A DNA stretch of 32,113 bases from Acidimicrobiia bacterium (GTDB taxonomy: Bacteria > Actinomycetota > Acidimicrobiia > Spongiisociales > ZC4RG35). This document shows, piece after piece, positions 23,901-31,588 of this stretch. The stretch's first letter is position 1; each line of letters starts with the position of its first letter. A model generated the notes under the pieces. It was given only the letters and a program-made list of their open reading frames with translations, was not told the DNA's origin and made no database searches. The position numbers and the translations under genes are program-made. The stretch is taken from NCBI GenBank assembly GCA_026989215.1, contig JALSJV010000031.1:1-32113 (forward strand), read 5' to 3'.

Positions 23901-26860
23901 CCCTCGCCCTCGGCGAACGGTACGGCTACCGCAACGCCCAGGCCACGGTGCTGGCTCCGACGGGCTGTTTGGTGGGCGGGTCATTGGTACCCACCGAGCG
24001 GGGACTGGTGCGGCTCCGCTCCCTGGGGGATCCCGCCGGTCCCCAATGGCAGGATCTCGACGTCGACGTGGCCACCGATGAAGGACCCCGCCGGGCGACC
24101 AAGTTCTACGTCAACGGCGTCGAACCGGTCGTCACCGTGGACACGGGCCGCGGCTACCGGATCCAGGGTACGCCGACCCATCGGATCAAGGTGGTCGATC
24201 CGACCTCCGGCGAATGGGTGTGGCGCCGTTTCGCCGACCTCCGACCCGGCGACCTGGTACCCCTCCAGATGAATCAACTCATCGGGACCCCGAACGTGGT
24301 CACGCTGCCTCCCCTCGGCGAGATGCATTGGACCGCAGATCACACGACGAGGGTTCCCCGCACGATGTCGGCGGAGCTGGCGGAGCTGATCGGGTACTTC
24401 ATGGGAGACGGATCACTCCACGCCAAGGGACTCCGGTTCACCGTGACCAGGGGAGACTTCGAAGTGGCCGAACGCCTCACCCACCTCGGAAAGGAGCTGT
24501 TCGGGATCGAGGCTCGGCTCACCGACCGACCGGGCTACACCGAGGTGGCCTTCGACTCGGTGGCGTTGACGCTCTGGTGGGAGGCATGCGGCTTCGCCAA
24601 GACCGCCCCGACCGCTGACCACGTCGGGAAGGGATACACACCCCACGTCCCCGACGCCGTCCTCCACACCAACGATCCCGAGGTCTACCGAGCGTTCATC
24701 CGCGGCCTCTTCGAAGCCGACGGCTACACCCACGCCGGCGGGTATGCGAGCTGGTCGACGACCTCCCTCGAGTTCTCTCGAGACGTCCAGACCGTGCTCC
24801 TGGCTCTCGGATATCCGACGACGCGGCGTCTCAGCGAGCCGGGATGGGGATCCAATCCCGTGGCCGAACTGCGCTTGTTGAACCTGCATCACAGCGCCCG
24901 CTGGGCCGCCGAGATCGGGTTCATCTCGGGGAGGAAGCAGGCAGCGCTCGCCTCGCCGCACCATCCCCAGGCGGCGCGGAAGGATCACATCCCGGTGCCT
25001 CGCTCCCTCATCGACCGTTTGGTGCCCGACAACGACGCGCTCCGCAAGCGGATGCTCCTCTCGCTGAACCGCATCGGCATGGTGTCCCGCCGGTCGGCCG
25101 AAGAGCTCTACGAGCGGACCGGCGACCCGGAGCTCGGTCATCTGCTCGGCTTCTTCTACGACCGGGTGGAAGCCACCGAACTGGGTGAGGAGGAACTCAC
25201 CTACGACCTGTCCGTCCCCGACAACGTCACCTATGTGGCGAACGGGTTCGTGTCGCACAACACCATCGGGCTCCTGATGGACTGTGACACGACGGGGGTG
25301 GAGCCCGACTTCGCCCTCGTCAAGTTCAAGAAGCTGGCCGGTGGCGGCTACTTCAAGATCGTCAACCAGTCGGTGACCCCGGCCCTCCGTCGCCTCGGCT
25401 ACTCCGAGACCCAGATCGACGACATCGTCACCTACATCGGCGGGACGTCGTCCCTCGACGGCGCACCCCACATCAACCGGGTGACGCTGGCCGCCAAGGG
25501 ATTCACCGCCGCCGAGCTCGACCGGCTCGAAGCCGTCCTCCCCGGCGTGTTCGAGCTTCGCCACGCCTTCAACGTCTACACCCTCGGAGAGGAGGCGCTG
25601 CAGCGACTCGGCTTCGACGAGGAGCGGTACCGGTCCCCCGACTTCGACCTGCTGTCGGCCCTCGGATTCTCCGCCGACCAGATCCAGGCCGCCAACGACC
25701 ACATCTGCGGTCGTCAGACGATCGAAGGGGCGCCCCACCTCGCCCCCGAACATCTGGCGGTGTTCGACACCGCCAACAAGAACGGCCGGTACGGGGAGCG
25801 GTTCATCCACTACGTCGGCCACATCAAGATGATGGCGGCGGCCCAGCCCTTCATCTCGGGGGCGATCTCGAAGACGATCAACATGCCGAACGAGGCGACG
25901 ACCGACGACATCGAAGACGCCTACCGACTCTCGGCCGAGCTCGGCCTCAAGGCGATGGCGCTGTACCGGGACGGGTCGAAGGCGAGCCAGCCGCTGTCGG
26001 CGACCTCGGAGGAGGCCGACGAGCAGGAGGAGGACTCTGCCGAGATGACGGCGGCGATGGAGACCGAACGGGACATCGCCTGGGGTCGGATCCCGGCAGG
26101 GATCTCCCCCACCCAGGCCTACGCCGCCGGGATGGCTCCCCCACGCTTCCTGCTCCCGGCTCGCCGCCACGGGTGGACCCAGGAGGCGAGGATCGGCGGC
26201 CACAAGGTGTTCCTCCGCACCGGCGAATACGAGGACGGAACCCTCGGTGAGATCTTCATCGACCTCGCCAAGGAGGGGGCGACCCTGCGAGGGGTGCTGG
26301 CGTCCTTCGCCATCGCCGTCTCCAAGGGGCTCCAGTTCGGCGTCCCCCTCGAAGAGTTCGTGGACACGTTCACGTTCCAGACCTTCGAGCCCCGGGGCAT
26401 GGTGGAGGGCCACCCGAACATCAAGATGGCGAACTCGATCATCGACTACGTGTTCAGGGCTCTCGCCATCGAGTACCTGCACCGCGACGACCTGGCCCAG
26501 GTGCCGCCCAACCGGGAGGGCACCCTGCCGGAGCCGCCGAAGGGCATCGCCGTCGAGGCGGGGGTGCAGCTCAACCTCGACGACGCCGACGCCGAGGCGG
26601 CGGTCGATGCGGTGAAGGAGGCGGCCGCCTTCGCCGACTCGCCGGCAGCCGTGGGGCCGGGCACCCCGGCGGCCCGACCGGCACCGTCGACGGCGCCCAA
26701 CGGGGACGGGACGGCGGTCGCCACCACCGTCTCGACGCAGGCCGCCCTCGGCGAGATGATGGGCGACGCGCCCCTCTGCCCCACCTGCGGACACATCACC
26801 ATCCGCAACGGCACCTGCTACAAGTGCCTCAACTGCGGGGACACCACCGGGTGTAGCTGA
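20996..26860 (+). CDS. nrdJ: Class II (adenosylcobalamin-dependent) ribonucleoside-diphosphate reductase precursor, containing two inteins
   Basis: [19 protein letters not shown]...; active-site [42 protein letters not shown]; C-terminal CPTCG..[14 protein letters not shown]. RBS-like GAGAAGGA before ATG. Confidence 0.95.
   Translation: [1954 protein letters not shown]
21554..22729 (+). mobile_element. Intein 1 in NrdJ (392 aa, LAGLIDADG endonuclease motifs)
   Basis: Starts [28 protein letters not shown] (block A), block B [9 protein letters not shown], DOD motifs [12 protein letters not shown] and [12 protein letters not shown], ends [21 protein letters not shown]. Confidence 0.95.
23966..25261 (+). 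mobile_element. Intein 2 in NrdJ (432 aa, LAGLIDADG endonuclease motifs)
   Basis: Starts [20 protein letters not shown], block B [13 protein letters not shown], DOD motifs [12 protein letters not shown] and [13 protein letters not shown], ends [21 protein letters not shown]. Confidence 0.95.
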
Positions 26861-26882
26861 CCGAGCACGAGCGCCGAACCCA

Positions 26883-26909
26883 CACCGGGGCCCCGTCGGG
26901 GCCCCGGTG
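26883..26909. terminator. Perfect hairpin CACCGGGGCCCC-GTC-GGGGCCCCGGTG after nrdJ
   Basis: 12-bp perfect stem with 3-nt loop, 22 nt after the nrdJ stop; lies between convergent genes. Confidence 0.75.
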
Positions 26910-26934
26910 CCGCGTGTCGTCCCCGCATCTGGCG

Positions 26935-27300
26935 CTATGAGGCCCGGCCGAGGAGGTCCTGCAGCTCCCGATCGAGCAGCTCGGGGTCGATCCGGTCCGG
27001 GTAGGCCCGCAGGATCGCCACCGCACCGGCGGCGACGACGGCCCCGCCGACCCAGACCCCGACCGCGGGTGCGGACGCGGCGAAGATGAGGTTCACGCCG
27101 AGCCAGGTCGTCACGGTGAGCATCGCAGGCCGGACCCAGCGGCGTGACCGGGACCGAAGCCCGATCACCCGCTCCGCCTCGGCGACCACGCTCGCCTCGG
27201 CCCACCTCCCGCCGAGGCTGGTGGTGCGGAACACGGCGTACAGCACCACGATCGGTGCGGCGATGATGAGGATGATGGAGAAGGGTGGTGGCAGCGTCAT
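26935..27300 (-). CDS. Small membrane protein of unknown function
   Basis: MTLPPPFSIILIIAAPIVVLYAVFRTTSLGGRW...PAVGVWVGGAVVAAGAVAILRAYPDRIDPELLDRELQDLLGRAS; start 27300. Confidence 0.6.
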   Translation of the reverse strand: MTLPPPFSIILIIAAPIVVLYAVFRTTSLGGRWAEASVVAEAERVIGLRSRSRRWVRPAMLTVTTWLGVNLIFAASAPAVGVWVGGAVVAAGAVAILRAYPDRIDPELLDRELQDLLGRAS

Positions 27301-27488
27301 CGTCTGTCCTCGTCGGCACGCCCCTACCCCAACCAAAGCCGAAATCCCCGACCCCCGACAGGGTCGGACGTCCGATCATCGACGGCCCTTCGCCCCCCTC
27401 TAGACGATCTCCCCGTCGCGGTCGTATATTCATAGGTGTCGGTCGTCGGAAGGCGGTCGACACCCACGCCTTCCGACCGGCGACCTCT

Positions 27489-27524
27489 TCGAGACGAGCA
27501 CAGCATGTCGAGACGAGCACAGCA
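27489..27524. repeat. Tandem 17-bp repeat TCGAGACGAGCACAGCA (x2, 19-bp period)
   Basis: Exact copies at 27489-27505 and 27508-27524 in the 5' leader of the 27543 ORF. Confidence 0.85.
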
Positions 27525-27542
27525 CGGAAGGAGGCGTGAACG

Positions 27543-27878
27543 ATGTACGTGTTCGCAACCATCCTGCTCATGGGTCTCGCCATCTGGGCCCTGGCGATGA
27601 TCGCCGAGCGGTGGTTCTCGGTCGCAGCCGAGCTGTGGGCGCTCGTGTTCGCCGTGCTCGGCATCGGTGCCGCCTGGCTGGCGGACTTCAGCCTCTTCGA
27701 CCAGTGGGGCCTGGGCGTCCGGGCTCCGTGGATCGGCATCCTCCTGACCGGACTGACCCTCGGCGGTGTCGCCTACTTCTGGCGTGAGGTGATCGGCATC
27801 CTCGCCGGCCTCTTCCGCAAGTACCACGACCAGGCCACCGAGCTGGAGCGTCAGCACGGCCTGCGCCGCGTGGCCTGA
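27543..27878 (+). CDS. Small integral membrane protein of unknown function
   Basis: GGAAGGAGG at 27526-27534, ATG; MYVFATILLMGLAIWALAMIAERWFSVAAELWALVFAVLGIGAAWLADF... three hydrophobic segments. Confidence 0.7.
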   Translation: MYVFATILLMGLAIWALAMIAERWFSVAAELWALVFAVLGIGAAWLADFSLFDQWGLGVRAPWIGILLTGLTLGGVAYFWREVIGILAGLFRKYHDQATELERQHGLRRVA

Positions 27879-27894
27879 GACGGCGGGACCCCAG

Positions 27895-27924
27895 GTCGGG
27901 GGCCGGGTCGTCCCGGTCCCCGAC
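27895..27924. terminator. Bidirectional terminator hairpin between convergent genes
   Basis: GTCGGGGGCCGGG-TCGT-CCCGGTCCCCGAC: 13-bp stem with a single G-T wobble position, 4-nt loop. Confidence 0.75.
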
Positions 27925-27935
27925 CCGCGCCGCAC

Positions 27936-28604
27936 CTACCGAACCAGGCCTTCCCGCAGCGCCAGGGCGATCGCCTCGGCCCGGTCGGAGACCGACAGCT
28001 TCCGGTACAACGACTTGAGGTGGCTCTTCACGGTCTCTTCGCTCACGAACAGCGCCTCGGCGATCTCACGGTTCGAGTACCCCTCACACACCACCTGGAG
28101 CACTTCGGCCTCGCGTTTGGTGAGTCCGTACTGCATCCCCGGCCAGTAGAGGCCGTGGGCTTCGCTGTGGGCGGCGACCTGGGCGATCCTCCCCGACAGG
28201 AGGGGGTCGACGACGATCTCGCCTGCCTTCACCGCCAGCAGGGCGTCCCGCAACGCCTCGGCCGTGACACGTTTCAGGAGGTAGCCGCGGGCGCCGACCC
28301 GGAGGGCTTCGAAGAGATACTGCTCCTGGTCGTACACGGTGAGGCAGACCACGGCCGTGTCGGGATGGCAGGCGACGATCCGACGGCACACGTCGAGTCC
28401 GCTCTCCCCCCGCAGGCTCACATCCACCAGGGCCACGTCGGGAGCGGTCTCGGCGACCAGGGCGAGGGCCCCGTCGCCGTCGGCGGCGGTCCCCACCACC
28501 TCCAGCTCGGGGACGGCCCCGACCATCGCCACCAGGCCGTCACGCACCATCTGGTGGTCGTCCACCACCACGATCCGCAGCTTCTCAGCGGGGGATGCGC
28601 ACAT
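27936..28604 (-). CDS. NarL/LuxR-family response regulator
   Basis: LRIVVVDDHQMVRDGLVAMV...VALVDVSLRGESGLDV...YGLTKREAEVLQVVCEGYSNREIAEALFVSEETVKSHLKSLYRKL. Overlaps the kinase gene by 20 nt. Confidence 0.92.
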   Translation of the reverse strand: MCASPAEKLRIVVVDDHQMVRDGLVAMVGAVPELEVVGTAADGDGALALVAETAPDVALVDVSLRGESGLDVCRRIVACHPDTAVVCLTVYDQEQYLFEALRVGARGYLLKRVTAEALRDALLAVKAGEIVVDPLLSGRIAQVAAHSEAHGLYWPGMQYGLTKREAEVLQVVCEGYSNREIAEALFVSEETVKSHLKSLYRKLSVSDRAEAIALALREGLVR

Positions 28605-29760
28605 CGATCCTCGCTCCCTTCCCCGGTTCGCTCGCCACCCGAAAGGTACCGCCGACCATCTCGACCCGCTCCCGCATCCCCGCCATCCCGTAACTGGCAC
28701 CCTCCCGAACGGCGAAGGCCTCCGCCACGTCGAAGCCCCGCCCGTCGTCCACCACCGCCATCCGCACCTCGTCCTCGTCGACGTCGAGGGAGATGGCGAC
28801 CCGGTCGGCCTGGGCGTGCTTCGCCACGTTGCGGAGCGCCTCCTGGGCGACCCGGTAGAGGACGAGCTCCACCGTCGCGTCCAGGTCGAGCCGCCGGGGC
28901 GCCCGCACCTCCACCTCGAGGGTCTCCGAAGCCTCCTGGGCGAGCTCCCGAAGGGCGGCGACGAGACCCAGATCGTCGAGGACCGGAGGCCGGAGCCGTC
29001 GGATCGCGCGGCGCGATTCCTGCTCGGCGTCTTCGAGCAGCCGGATGGCGGTCTTCAGCTCGCCGGCAGCGTCGTGTTCGGTGCCGACGAGCGCCTGGGC
29101 GGCCCGAAGACGGTAGAGCGCGGCGACGACGAGCTGGGTGACACCGTCGTGGATCTCCGTGGCGACCCGCCGCCGCTCCATCTCCTGGGCGGCGAGGGTG
29201 CTCTGGACCAGGGCCTCGAGCTCCGCCTCCTTGGCCAGGGTCGCCTCGATGAGTTCTTCGGCCTCCAGGTGGGCTCCCACCAATGCGGCGGTCGCCGTGA
29301 GGAACTCCAGGTCGTCCCCGCTGAACTCGCGCTCGTCGACGGTGTGCAGGTTGAGGACCCCCATCAGCCGCCCCCGACCCGAGGCGGCGGGGAGTGAGAC
29401 CATCGACGTGTACCGGTCCCCGCCCAGCTCCGGAATGTACTTGTACCGCGGGTCGGACCACTTGTCCCGGGCGATGACGACGGGGAGCCGATGCTTCGCC
29501 ACCCACCCGGCCACCCCTTCGCCCTCGGCCAGCTCGATCCGGCCCACCAACGCGTCGTACGGGTGGCTGGCGGCGATCATCCGGAGCCGCCGTTCGTCGG
29601 CATCCCAACGGTGGAGGAAGCAGGCGTCGGCGCCGGTGGCGTCGAGGATGAGGTCGACCACCGACGCGAGGGCCCCCTCCCGGCGCCCGCTGCGGGAGAG
29701 GACCTCGATGATCCCGGGGAGCATCCGGAGGACGTCCCGGCTGATCTGATCCGCCGTCAT
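28585..29760 (-). CDS. GAF-domain sensor histidine kinase (HisKA_3 / NarX-DegS type), soluble
   Basis: GAF segment; EMERRRVATEIHDGVTQLVVAALYRL; RRLRPPVLDDLGLVAALREL; VAQEALRNVAKHAQADRVAISL; VVDDGRGFD; YGMAGMRERVEMVGGTF. Confidence 0.92.
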   Translation of the reverse strand: MTADQISRDVLRMLPGIIEVLSRSGRREGALASVVDLILDATGADACFLHRWDADERRLRMIAASHPYDALVGRIELAEGEGVAGWVAKHRLPVVIARDKWSDPRYKYIPELGGDRYTSMVSLPAASGRGRLMGVLNLHTVDEREFSGDDLEFLTATAALVGAHLEAEELIEATLAKEAELEALVQSTLAAQEMERRRVATEIHDGVTQLVVAALYRLRAAQALVGTEHDAAGELKTAIRLLEDAEQESRRAIRRLRPPVLDDLGLVAALRELAQEASETLEVEVRAPRRLDLDATVELVLYRVAQEALRNVAKHAQADRVAISLDVDEDEVRMAVVDDGRGFDVAEAFAVREGASYGMAGMRERVEMVGGTFRVASEPGKGARIDVRIPR

Positions 29761-30059
29761 CGAGGTCGACGGACCACGAAGGCCGCCCGGGGACGCTGAC
29801 CTCCCGACGGATCCCAGCCCACGAGCCGGACGTAGGCCTCCGGATGGGCCTCCGCGCACGCGTCGAGCTCGGCGATCACCTCGTCGACCCCGGCCTCCAG
29901 CATCGGGAGGCTCCACCAGGACCACAGGAACTCCGAGGGGTCCCGGCTGTACTCGACGATGGGCAGCCAGCCCTGGTCGAGGATGTGTCGGATCTGTCGC
30001 CGAACCTCCTCGACGGTGAGGGGGGGAAGGAACGAGAAGGTCTCGAGTCGTAGGGTCAT
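29757..30059 (-). CDS. rbcS: RuBisCO small subunit
   Basis: [41 protein letters not shown]...[36 protein letters not shown]. Overlaps kinase start and rbcL stop (TCAT on + strand at both ends). Confidence 0.93.
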   Translation of the reverse strand: MTLRLETFSFLPPLTVEEVRRQIRHILDQGWLPIVEYSRDPSEFLWSWWSLPMLEAGVDEVIAELDACAEAHPEAYVRLVGWDPSGGQRPRAAFVVRRPR

Positions 30060-31489
30060 CGCGTCACCTCCACCGGGTCGAGCACGTTGGTGGGGTCGGC
30101 CTCTTCGAAGGTGACACCACCCCAGAGGTCGAGGGCTTCCGCCAACTCCGGTGAGGTCCGGGCCGCCTCTTCGAGGATGGCACGTCCTTCCCGGAGCAGA
30201 TCTCGCCCTTCGTTCCTGGCCTTCACCGCGGCGTCGATCGCCACCCGGTTGGCGGTGGCACCGGCGGCATTGCCCCGGGGATGGCCGAGGGTGCCCCCTC
30301 CGAACTGGAGGACGACGTCGTCGCCGAAGATGGAGATGAGCTCGGGCACCTGGGCGGCGTGGATACCTCCCGAGGCGACGGGGAGCATCGGCGGGAGGGA
30401 TGCCCAGGGCTGGTCGAAGTAGATCCCCCGTGAGACGTCGGCGGGCACGAAGTCCTCCCGGAGCAGGTCGTTGACGGCGACGGTGGCGTTGCGGTCGCCT
30501 TCGAGCTTGCCGACGACGGTGCCGTTGTGGACGTGGTCGCCGCCGATGAGACGAGCCCACTGGGCGTACACCCGCCAGTGGATCCCATGGTCCCGCTGCC
30601 TGGTACTCACGGCATGCATGGCCCGGTGGAGGTGCAGCAGCACCCCGTTGCGCCGACACCAGTGGGAGAGGGTCTGGAAGGCGCTGAACCCGACGGTGAG
30701 GAAGTCCACCATGATGATCGGGGAGCACTCCTTGGCGAATTCGGCCCGCTCCAGCATCTGTTCCACGTCGGGGGCGGTGACGTTGAGGTAGTGGCCCTTC
30801 CGCTCACCGGTCTCCTCCTCCGCCTTCCGGATGGCCTCGGCGACGAACTCGAACCGGTGCCGCCAACGCATGAAGGGCTGCGAGTTGATGTTCTCGTCGT
30901 CCTTGGTGAAGTCGAGTCCGCCCCGGAGACATTCGTACACCGCCCGGGCGTACATCTTCGGTGAGAGCCCCAGCTTCGGCTTGATGGTGGCCCCGAGGAT
31001 CGGCCGGCCGTACTTTCCGAGGCGGTCACGCTCCACCTGGATCCCGTTCGGCGGTCCGGGGAACGTCTTGATGTACGCCTCGGGGAACCGGAGGTCCTCG
31101 AGGCGGAGCGCTTTCAGCGCCTTGAAGCCGAAGACGTTCCCGACGATCGAGGACGCCAGGTTGGCGATCGATCCTTCCTCGAAGAGATCGAGGTCGTAGG
31201 CGATGTAGGCGATGAACTGGTCGGCTCGGCCCGGCACCGGGTCGAGCCGGTAGCACTTCGCCTTGTAGCGGTCGAGGTCCACCATGTGGTCGGACCAGAC
31301 GGTGGTCCAGGTGGCGGTGGACGATTCGCCGGCGACCGCGGCCCCGGCCTCTTCGGGAGTGACCCCCGGCTGGGGTGTGAGCCGAAAGGCGGCGAGGACG
31401 TCGGTGTCCGAGGGGACGTAGTCGGGCTGGTAGTACCCCGTCTCCCGGTATGGCTTGACTCCTGCGTCGAAGAGTCTGCGGTCGGTCAT
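30056..31489 (-). CDS. rbcL: Form I RuBisCO large subunit
   Basis: [89 protein letters not shown] upstream of ATG 31489. Confidence 0.96.
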   Translation of the reverse strand: MTDRRLFDAGVKPYRETGYYQPDYVPSDTDVLAAFRLTPQPGVTPEEAGAAVAGESSTATWTTVWSDHMVDLDRYKAKCYRLDPVPGRADQFIAYIAYDLDLFEEGSIANLASSIVGNVFGFKALKALRLEDLRFPEAYIKTFPGPPNGIQVERDRLGKYGRPILGATIKPKLGLSPKMYARAVYECLRGGLDFTKDDENINSQPFMRWRHRFEFVAEAIRKAEEETGERKGHYLNVTAPDVEQMLERAEFAKECSPIIMVDFLTVGFSAFQTLSHWCRRNGVLLHLHRAMHAVSTRQRDHGIHWRVYAQWARLIGGDHVHNGTVVGKLEGDRNATVAVNDLLREDFVPADVSRGIYFDQPWASLPPMLPVASGGIHAAQVPELISIFGDDVVLQFGGGTLGHPRGNAAGATANRVAIDAAVKARNEGRDLLREGRAILEEAARTSPELAEALDLWGGVTFEEADPTNVLDPVEVTR

Positions 31490-31534
31490 CGGTGCTCCTC
31501 GCATCGGATGCACCCAACGTATCGAGCAACCTGC

Positions 31535-31570
31535 AGAAGTTCTAATGAATTATTCTCTACCTATCCATAA
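31535..31570. promoter_or_regulatory. Candidate LysR/CbbR operator region (AT-rich dyads) in the rbcL-lysR intergenic region
   Basis: AGAAGTTCT (31535-31543), TAATGAATTA (31543-31552), TTAT-N13-ATAA (31550-31570) between divergent genes. Confidence 0.4.
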
Positions 31571-31588
31571 ATTTCTCTTGATCTTTCG

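Noticed and set aside
24413-27739. 1108-aa minus-strand ORF
   Set aside because: Antisense artefact across nrdJ and neighbouring genes; low-complexity GGR/EVG-type translation.
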